Positions 12,840 through 23,779 of a DNA stretch of 64,000 nt are shown here, one piece after another. The stretch is taken from assembly GCA_030068075.1 (NCBI GenBank), contig CM057836.1:64269788-64333787 (forward strand). Reading direction: 5' to 3'. The notes beneath the pieces are model-generated. The model was given only the letters and a program-made list of their open reading frames with translations, ran no database searches and was not told the DNA's origin. Position numbers and translations under genes: made by a program. How positions within the stretch are numbered: position 1 is the stretch's first letter; the number at the start of each line of letters is the position of its first letter. The DNA comes from Paguma larvata. Lineage: Eukaryota > Chordata > Mammalia > Carnivora > Viverridae.

Positions 12840-13255
12840 CACTATATTTCTTTATCCTCTGGAACTGGACTGTCAGTAAAGTAGCCACTGTTAGCCACAT
12901 GTGGCTATTTAAATTAAAATTAATTACTTTTAGAAAATGAAAATTTCTTTTTTTTTAAATTTTTTTAATGTTTATTTTTGAGAGAGAGACAGTGTGAGCA
13001 GGGGGAGAGATAGAGAGAGAGGGAGACACAGGATATGAAGCAGGCTTCAGGCTCTGAGCTGTCAGCACGGAGCCAGATGCAGAGCTCAAACTCACAAACT
13101 CTGAGATCATGACCTGAGCCAAAGTAAGACGCTTAACTGACTGAACCACACAGGTGCCCCTAAAATGAAAATTTCAATTTCTTAGTTGCATTAGCTACAT
13201 TTTGGTATCCAGTAGCCACATAATAGCTACTCATTACAGTATTGGACAACACATA
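12840..13255 (+). mobile_element. hAT-type DNA transposon relic split by a SINE
   Basis: The halves 12840-12949 and 13160-13255 read as one medium-reiterated repeat: tagccacatgtggctattta at left, agccacataatagctactca and tattggacaacac at right. The family is tentatively Charlie/MER-like; strand is arbitrary. Confidence 0.5.
12950..13159 (-). mobile_element. SINEC_Fc SINE inserted in a DNA transposon relic
   Basis: Reverse SINE. The duplication aaaatgaaaatttc flanks it (about 12936 and 13162), placing it inside the older repeat. Confidence 0.9.
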
Positions 13256-13933
13256 AATAAAATGTTTGATCCGATAATTCAACTTTAGAGTTGTGTCTTC
13301 TCTCATTCTCTTTTCCATCTTGATTAGTCTTTTCCCTTTTCTGTCCTTCATGATCCAATGACCTTCTTTCTGCATTCGTTAAGAAAGCCTAACCTATTTA
13401 TGAAGCATATTTAGAATTCTTAAAACTTTCAGAATTTAAATAAAGATGAAATTTAGTAGAAACTGTATTTTAAGAATAAAAGAAAAATTCTTATTGATTT
13501 GTGTTGAGACTTTGTTAAAGAATAAGCTCTTAAAGATAGTATAAATAAAGAAATAATGGCTATAGGGCTTAGAAAAGGGAGGTATATGTGTTGAAGGCAA
13601 AGATATGGCAGTTGAATTCGGGGACCCTTCAGTGAGTCATAGTTATCATAACCCTACCAATTTTACATGATCATTTGCTTAGAAACTATATATAGGTTAA
13701 CATCTTTGAAAGCATTAAATTTAAAAATTGGGCCTACTGTACCTAAAAAGTTAGTTAAATATACTACAAATGTACTATCAGAAAGTCACTTAATTGTTCT
13801 CACTAGACCTATCAGATATTATTTACTAGATATAAAAAAATTCTTGTTTTTAAATTGACTAGTTTTCATCCCATTCCCCCAAAACTCTGATTTCCTAGTC
13901 ATAGCTAGAAACTGTACATTCTCAGTAATTTAG

Positions 13934-14136
13934 TTTTAAAGTTTATTTATTTTTAAGAGAAAGCAGGCAAGTGAGCTCATGTGTAGGGGGGAGGGGCAGA
14001 GAGAGAAGGAGAGAGAGAATTCCAAACAGTTCCATGCTGTCAGTACAGAGCCCTTGATCTCACAAACTGTAAAATCATGGCCTGAGCTGAAATCAAGAGT
14101 CAGATGCTTAACCTGCTGAGCCACCCAGATGCCCCA
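13934..14136 (-). mobile_element. SINEC_Fc-type SINE
   Basis: Reverse SINE, head gagccacccagatgcccc at right, tail at left. Confidence 0.88.
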
Positions 14137-14904
14137 TAATTTTAATATTATTATGTCATTCTAATAATTTTGGTTTTACAGGACACAAAATTTTTTTGCA
14201 CTGATGGGAATACATTAAGTTAAATTGTAGGCAATGGAAGTAGAATATTACAATTTGATATAATAAATATGTAGAATATAAATCAAACCCTTGCTAAGTT
14301 TCTTAATGATCTAAGAACCAATTTTTCTTTTTGTGAGTATATCCTCTTCACTCGTAGTTCGGTAATTGGCCCAGGAGATGCAGCTCAGCTAGACAAGGCA
14401 GTGCTGTCTATTTTGTATGCACTTCTCATTTGGTAGCTGCAAGAATACAGTTATACTAGCAGTTGGATTGTAGTTTAAGAGATGTAGATGGGAGGCAGAG
14501 ATATTAAGAAGCATATTAAACTGTTAGTACTGACTGGAAAGAAAAAGATTAGATTTCCATCATAATATTTTTAATTTATATAAAGATTTTTAAAATTTAC
14601 ACAATAAATAATTGCTGCATTTATTCCACTTGATACATGTGTACTTGTATATATATATTCTTATTAAATTTTGCCCCTGGTAACTTTATATTATTGTAGA
14701 AACAAATCAAATATTTATTGTACTACCTTATAAAAGTTGAACTGGGCAACAAAAGTAGGTTTCTTTTATTAAGATTGATAGGATGAAGATGTGAGAATGG
14801 ATTGTAAGCTTGAAGTAAAAATTGCTTACAGTTTTTTTTTCCCCAAGAAGAAAGGCTGTTTTGTTTGATGATAGCCAAAGACTGACTGAGCTTTTTGGCT
14901 GTAT

Positions 14905-15070
14905 TCCGAATTCTGCCACTGACTCACTGTGTTTTTTGGCAAGTAACTTATCCTCTCTGAAACAAGTTCTTGATTCTTTACTTTTCTGTTTGTAAAGTTA
15001 GCATAATAATATTGTACTGACCTCAGATGAGTTGTGTAATGGTTTCCCGCTTTAGAACTTTACAACATAA
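14905..15070 (+). repeat. MIR
   Basis: Diverged MIR core: actgactcactgtgt, ggcaagtaacttatcctctc, then a gtaaagttagcataataat stretch. Confidence 0.65.
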
Positions 15071-15299
15071 AAATACTATGGGTTTTCAGTGCCGTGCTTT
15101 TTTACATAAATATTTCTAAATTGTTACCTTTTTATTAAGTGAGTGTATTAGAACATTTAAATGCAAAAGCAACAAACCCCTCATTGTACTCTTCAAAACA
15201 TAGCCAAGCTTTTTGGCCTGATGAGTTTTTAGTTATTTACAACATATTAGGGACTATATCCTATAAAATGTGAATGATAGTTTTATTCATTTCTTTTAG

Positions 15300-15383
15300 T
15301 GTCAGAAAAAAGAAGAATTTATTGAAAGAATTCAAGGTTTAGATTTTGATACAAAAGCAGCAGTTGCCGCACATATTCAAGAG
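15300..15383 (+). CDS. CCDC88A: CCDC88A window exon 3 (Hook-like domain)
   Basis: An 84-nt exon of 28 whole codons with acceptor ttcttttag and donor gtaata. It starts [17 protein letters not shown] and ends AHIQE, about residues 135-162. It is flanked by phase 0 introns, so its length allows skipping without a frame shift. A 7-kb intron separates it from the previous exon. Confidence 0.96.
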
Positions 15384-16933
15384 GTAATAACCTATATACA
15401 GTTTTTATATACTGATTTTTATGAAGCTTATGGTGTGTTTCTGTGTCCCCAAATACTTGAAGTCCTATGATAAGCAAGAACAAATCAAGGTCAGATATAG
15501 ATGAACCCTGCTTTTAGACAAATTGTCTTCTCTTTAGAGTTAGTTTCTTAAAAGAATCCTCATGGCACAGTGCTAACTAACTACAGTGTACTTTTGCCTT
15601 TATCCATAGGGACGTTAGGTAGAAGTGTCTGAGGTATGAAGTGTATGTCTTTGTTAGACAGGACAGAATGAACAGTATAGTAAATAAAAGCAGCAGAAAG
15701 TGGATCACTGCCTGTAATTCAAAACTAAAGTGAAGTAAGATGATAACCCAAGTACTATGTCATTCCAGTGACTTTCTTTTAAATAAATGGACACAGTATA
15801 ATTTTTATTAAAGATATTACTTGAATTATAACACATTCGTGATTTTAACATCCTTATAAGAACTTAAATCTAGGACATGTTGTGCAGTATTAAGTAATTG
15901 ATATAGTTAATAGATGGATTTTAATTTCTGCGTCTACCTAGACTTAAGCTTTTAATTTTGTGTACTTAAGAGTACTTTTTAGAACTAGATCATGTTAAAT
16001 TTTACATGTTGATTAGAAAGAGAAAGGAGAGAATTTTTAAATGTTAAAAATTAGTAGTGTTTAAAAGAATTCTGATTTGAGTAACCTATGTTCTATATAT
16101 CATCTTTTCTCTTTGTTAGCGTTCATAGAGCCTAGCTACTTGTCAGTAATAATGTCAACAGTAAGCACATTACTTAGTACTCCACAAGATACAGGGTTTT
16201 TTTGGGAAGTTTCCCCTTATATGTTTGTGTATTTATGCTAGCTTTGTAGTTTGCATTTTATTTTGAATAAATGCAAACTATTGCAAGTTACTAATTTTGC
16301 CATAATTCTTGAAAGTGTTTTTTTATTATTATTTTTGTGGTTTCTTATGACAGTTAAAGCAAAATATCAGAATCACAGTGAGAAATGGAAAGCAAGAAAT
16401 AAGCATTTCATCTATAACTTTTCCATTTTATAAAATCTTTAAGTTGGTAGCCCTTTTCTTATAAGGTTCTGGGACAATGTCATCTACAGAATCTATGGAC
16501 AATGTCATCTACAGAATCTATAAAGATAGAACTTTTCAAATATAAAAGTGCAATAACATATATCCTACAGGTTTAAAACACTTTTGCTTTTGAATCCAGC
16601 ACAATTTAGTCTTACCTAAAGAAAAGTTCATTTGATTTTGTTAAAGCAGTTATCAAAAATGTCAATATTACCTTCCCCTAGTAATGTCTGAATTAAATGT
16701 TTTGCTTTTTAGCTCACAGGAAAACAAATATAAATTTTTTATTTAAAGATTATATTTAGTAAAAATAATACTTAGTATTAGCCTTTTTATCAAGTCTTCT
16801 TTAGGCATCATATTTGCTTCTCATTTTTATGGTATGTGATATACAATATTTGAACGAATATTGTACTAAAATGAAAGCAATTTTTAAGTATTCGCCATTT
16901 AAAAAATTGTTTATTTTGATTGCTTTCCTAAAG
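15384..16933 (+). other. Intron 3 of window
   Basis: AT-rich and free of recent repeats. Its one feature is an exact 25-bp tandem duplication at 16472-16521. Confidence 0.75.
16472..16521 (+). repeat. Exact 25-bp tandem duplication
   Basis: ggacaatgtcatctacagaa followed by tctat occurs twice head to tail (16472-16496 and 16497-16521) without mismatch. Confidence 0.95.
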
Positions 16934-17074
16934 GTAACCCATAATCAGGAAAATGTATTTGATCTGCAGTGGATGGAAGTGACTGATATGTCTCAGGAGG
17001 AAATAGAGCCCCTCTTGAAAAATATGGCATTACATCTAAAAAGACTTATAGATGAAAGAGATGAACATTCAGAG
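16934..17074 (+). CDS. CCDC88A: CCDC88A window exon 4 (end of Hook-like domain)
   Basis: A 141-nt exon of 47 codons, about residues 163-209, running from [16 protein letters not shown] to [13 protein letters not shown]. It closes the Hook-like domain and begins the helix leading to the coiled coil. The acceptor is tttcctaaag. The donor is gttcgt after GAG, a weak match at +3 and beyond compared with the gtaag donors of most other exons. The open frame continues on both sides of the exon by chance (16814-17317), so the borders come from homology and splice sites, not from the open frame. Confidence 0.96.
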
Positions 17075-17336
17075 GTTCGTAAATTTCTTTCAGAATATTA
17101 TGAAAGTTTGTTTTCCGAAAAAAGTAATTTCAGAGGGTTTTCAAAATTGATACTCTGTTTCTTGGAGAAAGGTAATAAAATACTTTATGTCTTTATTTTA
17201 TGCAACACAGAACAAAAAAGGAAATTTAAGAGCCCCAAGTTGCCAGTAAAGAGATTGCAATTAGATATTCTTTTTTCCATGCTTTTAAATTTTTATGCTG
17301 ATTTTGTTCCTTTGTGATTTTAAGTCCTCTCCATAG

Positions 17337-17425
17337 CTCTGGCAACAGTACAGAAGTGTGAAACTGAAAATACTGGTGATGCAAATGGAAAAATCATTGT
17401 CTTGAAGCATGAGAATTTGCTTAAG
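17337..17425 (+). other. Candidate cryptic or poison exon
   Basis: An 89-nt segment bounded by a good acceptor (tcctctccatag) and a gttaat donor, 262 bp after the weak donor of window exon 4. Read in the frame of exon 4 it gives LWQQYRSVKLKILV and meets TGA after 22 codons; another frame is open throughout. No known CCDC88A exon corresponds. It could be a chance pair of sites. Confidence 0.2.
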
Positions 17426-18100
17426 GTTAATATCTTAGTTTTATTGCCACATTTTGAGATTGGAAAAATAAGTGTTAATAAACGGGGAATAACAGGTGTT
17501 CTAAATAAAATGTCTTACAAAAGGTCTCAAATTTTTGTAGTCAGTAAATGAGGTGTGATTTTAAAAAAGTTATTATAGGCTCCTGTAAGAGAGTACTTTG
17601 CTTTTTTAAAAGAGTAAAATCACACCAGGGTTTTGCCTGCACTCTCTGAAAACAGCTAATTTTATAAGAGTCTAGACTTCAGTGCATGTGATGGTGAGTA
17701 ATATTTTGTTAATAACAGACCAAAGTACTCTGCCATTCAGAAGAAAGTGTAGCTTTGATCACTTGTTCCATTTACATGGGACAGACAGTTTTGAGCTTAT
17801 TTATAGAGATTGATTTACTAATGAAAGACCTACATAGAAGAACTTCCTAAAGGTTTCTTTTCCTGTACAAAACTTTCATGTGACTATAGATGGGAATTTT
17901 CAGTTTTTCTCCACCAGGCATTACAAGGGAAGAAAAGATAGGAAATAAAGAAATGTTTTAGAGCAACAACTACATTTTTTAAAAAATCTAGGATAGTGAG
18001 GCTAAAAGAAGAGTGAGTTGAAAAATGTCCTTAGTATACACCAAACTTATCCTGAAATACTTAGATTACTTTATTTTCAGTCTGAATTATGACCCATAGG

Positions 18101-19121
18101 TACCGGGGTCCAGTTCCGATGAATCTAGGGGTCCACGAAGGACGGACAGTCAGGCGAAAGGAAATGAGAGAGCCACAAGAGAGATGGAGTCTGATGACCA
18201 AGCAGGCAGCCCTGGCAATTCTGGCATCTCTGCCCTGCTAGTCTTGGTTTCTTTATTTAAAGACATTGAGTGACATTACATCAGTGACAAGGCATTCTTA
18301 ACAACATACATTGTTGCCTCAAGACCTCTGTTAGTCATCTATAGGTAGATTAGGAGTCTTTCTATCCATAATAGTAAGAGCTCATGTCTATCTATTCTTG
18401 TATGGTACCTTTTGTAAGAGTATTTTGTTATTGCCTTTTTATTATAAGGGAGCGTGGGGATGAGAATTACAAAAACGATTCGTGAAATGTTAACCTCAGG
18501 GAGGTGCTCAATATTTGCTGCTGATCAGTGAAGTTATGTGTAGCTACTTTTGTTTGGCTACTGTTTGTACCTTATCTATAAACAGCACTTCTAACTTTTG
18601 AGCTGGTCTAACCTCCGGGGAAGGTCCTAAGTCTCTTTACAGTCTCTCCTATCAGTCTGTTAATCAAATACTGAGAGTAGCTTTACAGAGATGTGCCTTG
18701 AGGTTTTATGGTGGGGCTGAGGGGATGATTAACACAATGTGATACCTGCAGGGAAAATCTAGTTTGGTTCAAGGAGTCTTAGGGCCTAATGTCTACTAAT
18801 TTCTAGCCAACTCATAACTGCTATTCTGTATGATCATTTTGTGTAACCTATCCCCAAGAGGCAACTTCGAGGTTACTTCTGACCCGGTTACTCTCATTCA
18901 GATTTTATCCATCAAGACATCACACTCCAGGTCCCCCTTTCCATATGCCATAAAACCAAAGAGCATCATATCCCTTGGGCTATTGGGGATTCAAGAAATC
19001 CAGGCCTGAAAGATTATTTAGGAGGTAAGGCTAGGCGCCAGTTTGGCTGGCAGGAGCTTTGCTTCAACCTTTTCCACACAGGGAGGGGTCTCAACCTGCG
19101 AGCCCAAAATGACTCCCAACA
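18101..19121 (-). mobile_element. Solo LTR of an endogenous retrovirus (class II-like), copy 1
   Basis: About 1 kb, closely matching 53410-54224 in the same orientation. Read on the - strand it starts tgttgggag and has AATAAA (complement of 18252-18257) toward its 3' end. The flanks catagg (18095-18100) and catatg (19122-19127) look like a decayed 6-bp duplication. Six bp and the TGTTGGGAG start suit ERV2/IAP-like elements. No internal retroviral genes are present. The terminal TG on the + strand has decayed to TA. Confidence 0.8.
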
Positions 19122-19584
19122 CATATGCTTTATTTTCTTTTTATATTAGCATCTTTCTACTGCTCTATTCATTTTCTAGAACATTCTTCTATTTTTATTT
19201 CTTCTATTTGTAGTTTGATAAGGTGTCCTCCAGTTTCTGAGGGCATGTATGAATTGTTTCATCTCACTTCTATGAAGTTACTAATATTGGGTGAAGAAGG
19301 ATATTATTTTGGGAAATGTGAATAAAATATTTGACATTATATGATCTATGTCAAAACTAAGGAATGTGAAACACTATAGTGATTGTTTGATGTATTATCT
19401 TATCCTGCCTGACTAGGCATTTTAGTTGAATTTTTATTTTAATGAGAAAAAAGTGGTTGCGTTCTCATCTCAAGCTATTTGGGAAACAAGTTGCTAGCTG
19501 GTTTAAACCCAGTTCTTTAGGGCAGAGTTTTTCAGTTTGGGTCACCAGTGGACTAATTAGAAACAATCATTAAAAATAATTGTG

Positions 19585-19764
19585 AGACGCCTGGGTGGCT
19601 CAGTCAGTTAAGTGTCCAACTCTTGATTTTGGCTTAGTTCATAATCTCATGGTTTGTGAGACTGAGCCCTGTGTTAGGCTCTGCACTGACAGCATGGAGC
19701 TTGCTTAAGATTCTCTCTCTTCTCCTGCTCTCTCATAATAAATAAATAAACATTTTTAAAAATA
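19585..19764 (+). mobile_element. SINEC-type SINE
   Basis: Forward SINE (agacgcctgggtggctcag). The duplication aataattgtg lies on both sides (about 19575 and 19765). Confidence 0.9.
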
Positions 19765-19921
19765 ATAATTGTGGAAAATATTAAATGTAAATACAATATA
19801 TAAATGTAATAACTTTGTATTATTCAGTTGGATTGAAACAAGTTCTTATTTAGATTTTTCCTTTAGCTTCTCTGTTTTTTCCTCCAAAATGTCTTATATT
19901 GTCCCCTCCAAAGTATTTTAT

Positions 19922-20145
19922 TTACTTATTTTTAACATTTTTTAATGTTTGATTTTTTATTTTTGAGTGACACACAGAGTGGGAGTGAGGAAGGGCAGAG
20001 AAGGAGGGAGACACAGAATCCAAAGCAGGCTCCAGGCTCTCAGCTGTCAGCACAGAGCCTGATGCAGGGCTCAAACTTATGAACTGTAAGATCATGACCT
20101 GAGCTCAAGTCAGACACTTAACCGACTGAGCCACCCAGGTGCCCC
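19922..20145 (-). mobile_element. SINEC_Fc-type SINE
   Basis: Reverse SINE ending gagccacccaggtgcccc; tattttatt repeats flank it. Confidence 0.9.
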
Positions 20146-20429
20146 ATAAAAATATTTTATTTTGTATAAAAATTTTATGTAAAAAACAAAATAGAAGAAG
20201 TTTTGTTTCACACTGAGTAAACACATTGAAAGCATATGTATGGTTTCTAACTTCTCTACAAAACTTACCAAGCATGCTGGAAAAAAGAAGGAAGGAGTAA
20301 GTATCATATTCATAACATTTTTTGGAACACTTAAGAGTACAAAATGCATCATGCTCATTTTTAAGTGCACAGAAAGCTATATAATAAAATAGACTTTAAA
20401 AATTATAAATAAAAATCTGTACATTAAGG

Positions 20430-21850
20430 ATATTTTTAAGGCCCTTCTATGTGCATAGCATTATGTAGAAAGAAAAATGGAACTTCCAAGAGAGGAACCA
20501 ACACAGCAGGTGATGCCTCTTGTCAGGTTGCAGACCCGTCTTCTCTAAAGCGGAAGGTGTCACTCGGGTTGAAGAGGGCCATAGGCGTCACCAGTGCTCC
20601 TGTCCATGGCATGCTTATCCACAAGCACCATGCTGAAAGAATAGAGTAGGATTTGCAGCAATAGCCTGATCTGCAGAACTAATGCTGGAGGCATAATTTT
20701 TCTCCTATCCTGCTGATGACGGTCAGGAACATGCCTATCAGGTCCTCTGTGGAGATGTGTCAAGATCCAGGCCACAGTGTGCTTGATGAAGCATTCCCAT
20801 TTTGCATCCAGTAGGGGAGAACTATGGATGTGGACACAGTGCTCCTTTTCTCATAAAACTGGTATAGAAGTCATAAAACTGCTATTCTGACACCGACATT
20901 GACATTCATAGCTACATAGGTGGGCTCTGTGTCAGTCCAGACCAGGTTGGATGATAGAACCAGGCAGGGGGCTATCCTGTAGCTCATAGCCAGTGATGCA
21001 GGAGAACTCACGGATGACTTTTATTATTGCTGCTGCTGGAACATACCATGTAAGCCTTCTCTAGTGTGTTGAGTTTACCTTTTTGTCTGACTTTTACTTT
21101 AACTTGAAATTTGCAAATGTCGTTGTTCTCCGCTCTGTCGTAGACTGTACTGGCTCTTGTGACCTACTAGAAAATTTGTTCTTCTTCCAGAAGAACATCA
21201 ATTACAATTTTTTCTGCTTTAGACAGATGCCATATGTTTCCACGAATAGGTGGACTTTGGGAGACCCAGCAAAAACCAGGGGGAGGGGAAGAGGGGAAAG
21301 GAAAAAAAGACACAGAGAGGGAGGGAGATAAAACGTAAGAGACTCTCAAAGACTAAGAACAATCTGAGGGTGAGGGAGGTGAGGGAGGGGGTGACGGACA
21401 TTAAAGAGGGCACGTGTTGGGATGAACACTGGGTGTTATATGTAAACCAATTTGAAAATAAACTATTATAATAAAAAAATTAAAAAAAAATTAAAAAAAT
21501 AAAAAAGAATTTTTTCTGCTTTGTTTCTTTCGTGGAGGGGTCTCTGAGGAACTCAGACTGTTAGCTTATTAAGTTAAGCAGTACATTCCTTTACATTTGG
21601 CCACTTAATCCTAGAACGTCCCATAGCAACAAAGGAGGCTAGTTGGCTGCTCCAGGCCTTTTTTGCCCATTACATTGTATATCGTAGTGAGCAGTAGTAC
21701 CCCAGGAGTTAAAGCAGGCACCATCTATGCACATAAATACCCTACATTTGCTGGCATGACAAGAGTAGATCAATACCTTTCCTTCAGTTATTAGGAAGCT
21801 TCAGGCTGCTCGCAGGATGCCCTTCCTTGTCAAAACAGAGCCCTTTTTTT
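20430..21850 (-). pseudogene. Unidentified processed-pseudogene-like block
   Basis: This block is more GC-rich than its surroundings. On the - strand it reads as broken coding sequence in shifting frames (e.g. AEKIVIDVLLEEEQIF, KGKLNTLEKAY, KVIREFSCITGYELQDSPL, PSDTFRFREDGSA) with stops and frameshifts between. An L1 3' end (21222-21500) splits it. I do not recognise the parent gene. No poly-A tail is clear. It could instead be an old transposon. Confidence 0.35.
21222..21500 (+). mobile_element. 5'-truncated feline LINE-1 3' UTR
   Basis: Forward L1 3' end (atgtttccacgaataggtgg, then cacgtgttgggatgaacact and aaaataaact). The target copy attttttctgcttt lies on both sides (about 21208 and 21508). 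Confidence 0.9.
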
Positions 21851-21944
21851 TTTCCTGTTTTGATTGCTCTTTTGTTGTAATTGTTTTACTATAAAGTGTA
21901 ATTTGGTCACTCTGTTTTTAACTACCTTTCACTTTTTATTCTTG

Positions 21945-22151
21945 TTTAAAAAAATTTTTTTAATGTTTATATTTGAGAGAGACAGAGTGCGAGCAGGGGA
22001 GGGGCAGAGAAAGAGGGAGACAAAATCTGAAGCAGGCTCCAGGCTCTGAGCTGTCAGCACAGAGCCCAGTGTTGGGCTCAAACTCGTGAACCCTGAGTTA
22101 ATAACCTGAGCCAAAGTTGATGATTAACTGACTGAGCCACCCATGTGCCCC
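21945..22151 (-). mobile_element. SINEC_Fc-type SINE
   Basis: Reverse SINE ending gagccacccatgtgcccc, with T run at left. Confidence 0.9.
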
Positions 22152-22173
22152 TTAACTTTCTTATTCTTAATTC

Positions 22174-22222
22174 TTTGTAACATGTATTGTTAAGTTAAGG
22201 ACTTAACAATACATGTTACAAA
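22174..22222. repeat. Perfect 22-bp inverted repeat with 5-nt loop
   Basis: Arm 22174-22195 is the exact reverse complement of 22201-22222, with loop taagg. The core is aacatgtattgttaagt. It lies 22 bp beyond a SINE. No TA duplication or transposase-like end is evident. Confidence 0.97.
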
Positions 22223-22299
22223 CCAAATAGATTTTAATGAATTTAATATCTCTTTATTGTCACTTTATTTTATGCCAAGCTTTGTGTGATGTTTATAAT

Positions 22300-22400
22300 A
22301 TACTGTCTTTGTAAGTCAGTATAGTAACCCCATCTTAATGGATTGAAGATACTTGACCTCAGAGAAATTAAGTAATTTGCTGAGTCTAACTCCTATGTTT
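22300..22400 (+). repeat. MIR-like fragment
   Basis: Diverged MIR core: gagaaattaagtaatttgct with upstream cccatcttaatgg. Confidence 0.5.
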
Positions 22401-22689
22401 ATGTTCTTGTTTTATAAAACTTTTGCCCACATCCATGATTGTGCTAGCACATATCTGATTCTTTTCCTCAATTGAGAATTCTGTAAGAACTATTAAATCA
22501 CCTGAATTTTTTCTTAGCTTTGATACATCTCTTTATGTTCATACTTGAATGTATATTAGTAAATACCTGCTGTTTGCAAGATCTTGTGCTTAGAGTGCTT
22601 GGGAGCAACAAACTGACAAACTTGCAGAAAAGGCTCAAAGATCATTACAATATAATAGGGAAGTTATTTTAATAAAATAATTGAGTTTT

Positions 22690-22919
22690 GGGGTTGCCTG
22701 GGTGGCTTAGTTGGTTAAACATCCAACTTCAGCTTAGGTCATGATCTCAGGGTTCGTATGTTTGAGCCTTGCATCAGGCTCTGTGCTGACAGCTCAGAGC
22801 CTGGAGCCTACTTCGGATTCTGTGTACCCCTCTCTCACTGCCTTTCCCTTGCTCATGCTCTTTCTCTCTCTCTTTCTCTCTGTCTCTCTCTCAAAAATAA
22901 ACATTAAAGAATAAAAAAT
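22690..22919 (+). mobile_element. SINEC_Fc-type SINE
   Basis: Forward SINE with a long CT tract near its tail. The duplication aataattgagtttt recurs with two changes at 22920-22933. Confidence 0.9.
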
Positions 22920-23341
22920 AATAATCAAGTTTTTAAATTTTTTAAGTATTTATTTAAATTCCAGTTAGTTGACATATAGTGTTCTATGAGTTTCAGGTGT
23001 ACAGTATAGTAATTCAACACTTCCACACAACACCTTGTGCCCATTAGAACAAGTGCACTCCATAATCCCCATCACCTATTTATTTCACCCATTCTCCTCC
23101 CCCTGCAGTCTGGTAACCATCAGTTGATTCTCTATAGTTAAGAATCTTTTTTGGTTTGCCTCTCTCTCTCTGTTTTTTTCTCCCTTTGCTCTTTTGTTTT
23201 GTTTCTGAAATTCCACATGTGAGTGACATCATGCGGTATTTGTGTTTCTCTGACTTATTTCGCTTAGTGTAATACTTTAGCTCCATCCACATCAATGCCA
23301 GTGGCAAGATTTCATTCTTTTGGATGGCTGAATTTTACTTC

Positions 23342-23344
<3 letters not shown>

Positions 23345-23376
<32 letters not shown>
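23345..23376. repeat. (TG)n microsatellite
   Basis: About 16 uninterrupted TG units inside the reverse L1. Confidence 0.97.
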
Positions 23377-23378
<2 letters not shown>

Positions 23379-23561
23379 CACAACTTTACCCATTCATCAG
23401 TTGGACATTTGGGCCGTTACCATAGTTTGGCTATTCTAGGTAATGCTGCTGTAAACACTGGGGTGCATCTATCCCTTTCAATTAGTATTTTTGTACCCTT
23501 TGAGTAAACACCTAGTAGTGCAGTTGCTGGGCCAAAGGGTAGTTCTATTTTTTTAACTTTA

Positions 23562-23779
23562 AAAAAAAATTTTTTTTAATCTTTATTTATTTTTGAGAGA
23601 AAGAGAGCGAATGCAAGTGGGGGAGGAACAGAGAGAGAAGGAGACACAGAATCCGAAGCAGGCTCCAGGCTCCGAGCTGTCAGCCTAGACCCTGACTCGG
23701 GGCCTGAACTCACAAACCACAAGATCATGACCTGAGCCGAAGTCGAATTCTCAACCGACTGAGCCACCTAGGCGCCCCT
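23562..23779 (-). mobile_element. SINEC_Fc SINE nested in LINE-1
   Basis: Reverse SINE ending gagccacctaggcgcccc. ctatttttttaacttt before it and ctatttttaacttttt after it form the target duplication. Confidence 0.92.

Larger units (their letters stand above)
8242..15299 (+). other. Intron 2 of window
   Basis: Contains an L1 3' fragment (8524-8745), an old L1 (11282-11975), four SINEs, a hAT-like relic split by a SINE (12840-13255) and a MIR (14905-15070). Nothing is recognised in 8800-10960 or 13260-13930. Confidence 0.75.

Noticed and set aside
16814..17317. A 167-codon open frame as an independent gene
   Set aside because: It is the CCDC88A exon 16934-17074 plus chance open intron on each side; splice sites and homology define the real borders.
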